A DNA stretch of 14,391 bases from Promethearchaeota archaeon. Its GTDB lineage: Archaea > Asgardarchaeota > Lokiarchaeia > Helarchaeales > RDOG01. Where the stretch lies: NCBI GenBank assembly GCA_011365055.1, contig RDOG01000036.1, positions 1 to 14,391 on the forward strand, given 5' to 3'. A program made the translations under genes and the position numbers. The first letter of the stretch is position 1. Each line of letters begins with the position of its first letter. The notes beneath the pieces are model-generated. The model searched no databases. It was given only the letters and a program-made list of their open reading frames with translations, and was not told where the DNA came from. Below are positions 12,270 to 14,391 of the stretch, piece after piece.

Positions 12270-12279
12270 TCTATCTTAT

Positions 12280-12696
12280 ATGGGGTTAGCGAAATCGATG
12301 TTAAGAATATTAATTGAATTATTGAGACTGGGCCAATCCTTAATTCCATTAGTTAATCCTGAAGATCCCACGCATTATTACGAGGCGGATCCAAATCCGG
12401 GCCCTTTAGAATTCAAATTAAACGGATCTATAGAGATCCTTAGTAAAGTGGGAGGATTTGATCTAAAGACTGAAGAAGAGCCAAAAGAATTAGAAAAACA
12501 AATAAAAATGATCCCCCCTCCAAGCATGGAATTAGTATCGGTAGATTACATCCCAAAGCGAGACTGTCCGTGCTGTTCATTTAAAGCGAAATCAAGAAGA
12601 AAATTAAAACAACACGTTAAAAAAGAGCATGGAAAGGATTTAAATGATATTAGAATCCTGAGAAAAAGTAACAAAACAATAATAGAATTTGTTTGA
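12280..12696 (+). CDS. C2H2 zinc-finger protein, 138 aa
   Basis: Classic C2H2 finger C-x2-C-x12-H-x4-H at residues 96-117 (C96, C99, H112, H117), with basic KSRRKLK in the helix, indicating nucleic-acid binding. The N-terminus has an amphipathic apolar helix (SMLRILIELLRLGQSLIPLV, 6-25) and a Pro/acidic linker. No SD precedes ATG 12280; ATG 12298 is an alternative, also without SD, so the gene may be leaderless or start-coupled. C2H2 fingers are frequent in archaeal viruses. Specific target unknown. Confidence 0.78.
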   Translation: MGLAKSMLRILIELLRLGQSLIPLVNPEDPTHYYEADPNPGPLEFKLNGSIEILSKVGGFDLKTEEEPKELEKQIKMIPPPSMELVSVDYIPKRDCPCCSFKAKSRRKLKQHVKKEHGKDLNDIRILRKSNKTIIEFV

Positions 12697-12705
12697 GGTG
12701 ATTTA

Positions 12706-12906
12706 TTGGACCTTAAAATATTTTGGATGCGAACAAAAGTTAGAATCATGAGTTGGGAAAGGAAAAGGCTATATAAAAAAATAAGGAAGATGGAAGGAAA
12801 AAATTTCCGCCTTCAAAATAGAATAATGGAACTAAAAGACAAAATAGGAATAATGGACGGAACCATAATTCCTTTAAATAATGCGGAGAGATTAAAACGA
12901 AAGTAA
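12706..12906 (+). CDS. Basic coiled-coil protein, 66 aa
   Basis: TTG 12706 is 4 bases after GAGGTGA. The product is strongly basic, with a heptad-like stretch (ERKRLYKKIRKMEGKNFRLQ, then NRIMELKDKIGIM), so probably a coiled-coil dimer that binds nucleic acid or partners. It overlaps the start region of the methyltransferase by up to 16 bases in the -1 frame. Confidence 0.65.
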   Translation: MDLKIFWMRTKVRIMSWERKRLYKKIRKMEGKNFRLQNRIMELKDKIGIMDGTIIPLNNAERLKRK

Positions 12907-13520
12907 ATAAAATAATATATGATGATTGTTTAAACAAGATCAATGGCCTATCAACATTAAAAAATAAATCAATTGATTTTGTATTAACAAGCCCACCATT
13001 CAAAGATGATGAAGTCCCTTATGATTATTACGAATGGTTTAATGATATATTAACTGAATTAAAGAGAATTACAAAGATTTCAATTCTTATTTTTAACAGT
13101 TCCACGAGATTAATTGAAATTTCAAAAAGATTTGATCCGACCAGGATTTTGATCTGGTATAAAGGATTTATGAAATATCCCTATAGATATGAACCGATTT
13201 TCTTGTTTCATTTGGATGAATCCATCAAGATAAATAAACGAATTTGGTCCGACATCTTCAAATTTCAACCAATTCATGACCAAAACGTGAAATATCAAAA
13301 TCCGATTGAATTATACGTGGCCATCCTGAAGATGTTTGTTAAGGAAAAAAATGCCATCATTTTAGATCCATTTATCGGAGGAGGAACTACCGCAATCGCT
13401 TGTAAGCGATTAGGATTGAGGTTTCTGGGATATGAAATCAATAATGAATATTCAAATTATGTGAATAACAGAGTTAAAAATACAAAAAATAACATTCAGA
13501 AAGTTTTGAATATAGTATAA
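12891..13520 (+). CDS. Beta-class N4-C/N6-A DNA methyltransferase, no standard start
   Basis: Methylates an exocyclic amino group in DNA with SAM. The catalytic motif TSPPF (33-37) comes first, then ILDPFIGGGTTAIA (157-170, SAM binding) and GYEI, the beta-class order of PF01555 enzymes. Family members begin like KIIYDDCLxxL, seen here at residues 7-14. The frame opens after TAA 12879 and has no ATG, GTG or TTG before SPPF; the first is TTG 13149, which would delete the active site. SD GGAG (12885-12888) makes ATT 12891 or ACG 12897 candidates; ATA 12912 is another. The boundary given is the earliest. At 209 residues it is short and lacks a large target-recognition domain. A -1 frameshift from the upstream gene is an alternative. 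Confidence 0.87.
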   Translation: MKTKVNKIIYDDCLNKINGLSTLKNKSIDFVLTSPPFKDDEVPYDYYEWFNDILTELKRITKISILIFNSSTRLIEISKRFDPTRILIWYKGFMKYPYRYEPIFLFHLDESIKINKRIWSDIFKFQPIHDQNVKYQNPIELYVAILKMFVKEKNAIILDPFIGGGTTAIACKRLGLRFLGYEINNEYSNYVNNRVKNTKNNIQKVLNIV

Positions 13521-13539
13521 TACGTATTGAGGAGATAAA

Positions 13540-13800
13540 ATGAAAATAAGTGTCTATAAATTTCTAATATTAGAAATAAAAGGAATAATTGAATTAGAAG
13601 AGAATAAAAAGAAATACGGGATTTGTCTTGGTTGTAACAATTTTGAAGATGGTGGATATTGCCATGCAGAAGAGTTAGAATCTTTTCCATATAAACCGAG
13701 AAAAAAGAAATGTAAATATTTTGAGAAGTTAATACTTGACCACGTTCCGGATGAGTTTGAAATTGATGATTATTATGAAAATTTGGATATTTTTGGATAG
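13540..13800 (+). CDS. CxxC...GYC mini-protein, 86 aa
   Basis: ATG 13540 after GAGGAGATAAA. Residues about 27-60 carry ICLGCNNFEDGGYCHAEE and KKKCKYFEKL, the C-x2-C-x7-GYC-x20-CxxF module shared with 6911 and 8168. N-terminal helix apolar (YKFLILEIKGIIEL); acidic C-terminus. Likely one zinc. Unknown function. Confidence 0.72.
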   Translation: MKISVYKFLILEIKGIIELEENKKKYGICLGCNNFEDGGYCHAEELESFPYKPRKKKCKYFEKLILDHVPDEFEIDDYYENLDIFG

Positions 13801-13838
13801 GTATAACAATCATGACGTTATATTAAGAGGTGATAAAA

Positions 13839-14027
13839 ATAGTAGAAATTGAAGAAATTTTTCAAGAAGTAAGCAGTTTTTTTAAAGGATTAGAAAAAAT
13901 GGAGAATGAAGGTAAAAAATCTATCTATATTACAACCGTCAAAGTATTTGTTGTGAGAATTGAAAAAAGAATTGCTGATTATATCAAACAAGTAGACTTA
14001 CATAAGAATCCAATAGGGAGACTTTAA
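13839..14027 (+). CDS. Small helical protein, 62-65 aa, possible ATA start
   Basis: GTG 13830 lies within AGAGGTGATA; ATA 13839 lies 5 bases after GGTGA. Product: acidic helix (VEIEEIFQEVSSFFKGLEKM), then strand-rich SIYITTVKVFVVRIEKRI and a basic end. No Cys, no family recognised. Start uncertain; coding likely from fit and composition. Confidence 0.58.
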   Translation: MVEIEEIFQEVSSFFKGLEKMENEGKKSIYITTVKVFVVRIEKRIADYIKQVDLHKNPIGRL

Positions 14028-14050
14028 AAGAAACATTATTAGAGGTGAAC

Positions 14051-14344
14051 ATGACGTATCCAAATCTTGAAATAATGGAAATTTGTTTTTTAGATTCTTA
14101 TACTCAAACAGATATTTTGACGTTAGATGATGTGAAAAATCTCAAAAAGGCTATAATATCTTATATAGGATACTTGATTGAAGAAACAGATGAAATCTAT
14201 AAATTAGCGGGATTAATATATGATTGGAATGAAGAAAATCACGAAACTTGTTTTAAATATGTATATTGTATTCCGAAAAAAGCCGTAATTGATATGAAAA
14301 TAATTCAAAAAAAAGTTGAGGTTAAATTAATTGAAGATACATGA
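14051..14344 (+). CDS. Unknown protein, ~97 aa
   Basis: ATG 14051 lies after AGAGGTGAAC; in-frame GTG 14045 falls in the SD. Strand-rich start (LEIMEICFLDSYTQTDIL), a helical pair (LDDVKNLKKAIISYIGYLIEE) and a C-terminal beta region (KYVYCIPKKAVIDM). No motif recognised. Its stop overlaps ATG 14341 as ATGA. Confidence 0.62.
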   Translation: MTYPNLEIMEICFLDSYTQTDILTLDDVKNLKKAIISYIGYLIEETDEIYKLAGLIYDWNEENHETCFKYVYCIPKKAVIDMKIIQKKVEVKLIEDT

Positions 14345-14391
14345 TTTTTATCAAAAAGCCAAGCAATTTATCATTTCTAAAGGGTTTGAAA
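14341..14391 (+). CDS. Partial gene running off the window
   Basis: ATG 14341 overlaps the previous stop (ATGA) and stays open to the last base (MIFIKKPSNLSFLKGLK). No clear SD. Only 17 residues visible; function cannot be judged. Confidence 0.35.
   Translation, partial: MIFIKKPSNLSFLKGLK

Noticed and set aside
12892..12898. Programmed -1 frameshift at TTAAAAC fusing the coiled-coil and methyltransferase genes
   Set aside because: Not a classical slippery heptamer, and an SD lies just upstream; kept only as an alternative.
12746..13003. Minus-strand Phe/Leu-rich frame
   Set aside because: Antisense shadow of the Lys-rich coiled-coil gene and methyltransferase N-terminus.
1..14391. tRNA, rRNA, CRISPR array, insertion sequence, integrase or att site
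   Set aside because: No cloverleaf or T-loop motif, no spaced direct repeats of CRISPR size, no transposase motifs and no terminal inverted repeats were seen by eye.

Overview
This window reads as a piece of an archaeal virus, provirus or related mobile element. All supportable genes (about 50) lie on the + strand and are packed end to end. Most encode 40-140 residue proteins with no recognisable family, and the DNA is AT-rich. Ribosome-binding sites are mostly GAGGTGA/GGTGA, a style common in archaea. Several proteins look archaeal in flavour (a CCGYGKY-type small protein, a CPNxGKxxxCPP metal-binding protein, a winged helix with a GRPKK tail). There is no rRNA, tRNA, transposase, integrase, capsid or replication gene, so the exact host and element type are inference. 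An Asgard or methanogen host is possible but not shown.

Region 1 (1-3175) is one operon: a zinc-finger protein, a small helical protein, a DUF5131 (phage Gp37/Gp68-type) protein, two CxxC mini-proteins, a 223-residue protein with an N-terminal zinc module, a 135-residue unknown and a winged-helix regulator. It ends in a T9-CA-T7 tract, the only clear terminator. The 112-base gap after it (3176-3287) is the only good place for a new promoter.

Region 2 (3288-7323) is a second run of overlapping genes: Cys-rich mini-proteins, a YkgJ-like CxxCxxCC protein, a CCGYGKY protein, an HTH protein, and a compact C5-cytosine methyltransferase (LFAGIGG, PPC, ENV). Region 3 (7330-9640) is an array of 38-108 residue proteins, mostly CxxC. 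They are joined by near-identical translation-initiation modules (TGAGGTGAGGACGTGAA or GAGGTGAGATGAGATGAACT). Region 4 (9641-14391) has small beta/alpha proteins, a DUF2284-like protein, a C2H2 finger protein, a coiled-coil protein, and a beta-class N4/N6 DNA methyltransferase (TSPPF, DPFIGGGTT).

The most unusual signal is translational. At least three genes, including the DUF5131 protein and the second methyltransferase, have no ATG, GTG or TTG that could yield the conserved N-terminus. One Cys-pair gene must start at ATA (or another non-standard codon) directly after the SD module that elsewhere precedes GTG. Five more genes place ATA exactly 5 nt after GGTGA, while their only standard starts lie inside the SD. 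Many genes overlap as NTGA (ATGA, GTGA, TTGA, CTGA and one ATAA). Together these suggest an element that uses AUA and other weak start codons, mostly in SD-driven, stop-start coupled translation. Two unrelated methyltransferases without a restriction enzyme suggest self-modification of the element's DNA against host defence (inference).
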